Origin: Hufsiella arboris
Lineage (GTDB): Bacteria; Bacteroidota; Bacteroidia; Sphingobacteriales; Sphingobacteriaceae
NCBI RefSeq assembly: GCF_009834875.1
Contig: NZ_WVHT01000004.1
Coordinates: forward strand, 248,001 to 312,000
DNA: 64,000 nt
Direction of reading: 5' to 3'
Part shown: in pieces, positions 63,725 to 64,000 of the stretch
How positions within the stretch are numbered: the stretch's first letter is position 1
How the letters are laid out: the number at the start of each line of letters is the position of its first letter
The notes under the pieces: generated by a model
Told to the model about the DNA's origin: nothing
Database searches by the model: none
Seen by the model: the letters and a program-made list of their open reading frames with translations, nothing else
Translations under genes and position numbers: made by a program

Positions 63725-64000
63725 ATGTTCCAGCCAATTCCACTCAATTTACCAGAATACCCTTTCAGAATAAGACACGATAGTGATGTGACTTATATAT
63801 TCGATGAGGTACGAAAAAAATATCTGGTGCTGACTCCCGAGGAATGGGTTAGACAGCATTTCGTTAAGTTTCTTATTAACGAGCGCAATTATCCGAGAAC
63901 ACTGATAAAACTGGAAGGCGGACTAACCCTCAATACGTTAAAGAAAAGAAGTGATATAACCGTTTTTAACACACTCGGTAAAATCATTTTGCTTATCGAA
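63725..64000 (+). CDS. Type I restriction HsdR N-terminal-domain-like protein, cut by the window end
   Basis: ATG at 63725 opens 92 codons to the edge. LTPEEWVRQHFVKFLINERN, then LIKLEGGLTLN, KKRSDITVFN and ILLIE form the start of a PD-(D/E)xK nuclease fold of the HSDR_N_2 type. In Bacteroidota this stand-alone protein commonly lies divergent from holA and is not part of a restriction operon. The rest of the gene is outside the window. Confidence 0.8.
   Translation, partial: MFQPIPLNLPEYPFRIRHDSDVTYIFDEVRKKYLVLTPEEWVRQHFVKFLINERNYPRTLIKLEGGLTLNTLKKRSDITVFNTLGKIILLIE

Noticed and set aside
1-64000. CRISPR arrays, phage or transposon modules
   Set aside because: No regularly spaced repeats, integrase, transposase or phage structural gene was seen on either strand.
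63725-64000. Restriction-modification system at the right edge
   Set aside because: Only an HsdR_N-like domain start is visible, and in this phylum the stand-alone gene next to holA is usually not part of a restriction operon.

Overview
The window looks like a chromosomal segment of a Bacteroidota member, most likely family Sphingobacteriaceae (Pedobacter/Mucilaginibacter type). Reasons: promoters of the Bacteroidota kind (TTG or TTTG, about 19 nt, then TAnnTTTG); a Bacteroidota-type block running yqeY, alpha/beta hydrolase, CBS protein, nadK, DUF6089, uppS, bamA, skp, skp; a TamL-type lipoprotein Omp85; a type IX secretion plug protein; an enlarged PurF; and a K+-dependent membrane pyrophosphatase. 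Species assignment is inference. Nearly all of it is ordinary chromosome. I see no prophage, IS element, rRNA operon or CRISPR array.

Layout. 1-5.2 kb: a palindromic intergenic repeat, then pyrophosphatase hppA, a CAT-type amino-acid permease and a MarC protein. 5.5-13.4 kb: rRNA methylase, guaA, a small exported protein, an exported TIM-barrel protein, a VOC-domain gene with an apparent frameshift in a lost lipoprotein leader, and an MFS transporter. 13.6-14.6 kb: NlpC/P60 peptidase and NlpE-like lipoprotein. 14.7-19.6 kb (minus): yghZ, pfkB, ubiD-like and fbaB, a hexose/triose-phosphate group. 19.7-23.8 kb: exported Gfo/Idh dehydrogenase, dCMP deaminase, sugar MFS, LysE. 24.1-26.0 kb: purF-like. 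26.2-33.9 kb: the membrane half of Complex I, nuoH-I-J-K-L-M-N, without nuoA-G next to it. 34.1-35.3 kb: cysteine hydrolase beside two decayed genes. 35.4-43.6 kb: the envelope-biogenesis block. 43.8-47.2 kb: TolB-like protein, polysaccharide deacetylase, orphan sensor kinase. 47.5-49.6 kb: tandem beta-barrel paralogues and a small membrane protein. 49.6-55.1 kb: tamL, SpoU-type RNA methylase, tRNA-Cys, a 57-aa basic protein, pyrD, bestrophin. 55.6-64 kb: ABC-F ATPase, GH130 enzyme with SDR, T9SS plug protein, thioesterase, EVE protein, holA, and the start of an HsdR_N-like gene.

Cooperation. Skp, BamA and TamL serve outer-membrane protein assembly, and UppS makes the carrier lipid for the same envelope. 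PfkB and FbaB are successive glycolytic steps, and YghZ acts on the triose phosphate level. NuoH-N and the pyrophosphatase both couple chemistry to ion pumping.

Points most worth a second look: a dispersed inverted-repeat family in intergenic DNA; two back-to-back A_AAA_AAA slippery heptamers joining a lipoprotein leader to the VOC domain; a two-gene pseudogene patch at 34.7-35.2 kb; nuoH-N starting at its own promoter with TTG starts; and several genes whose -7 box sits 3-7 nt from the start codon, suggesting leaderless mRNAs. I found no convincing wholly new multi-gene system.
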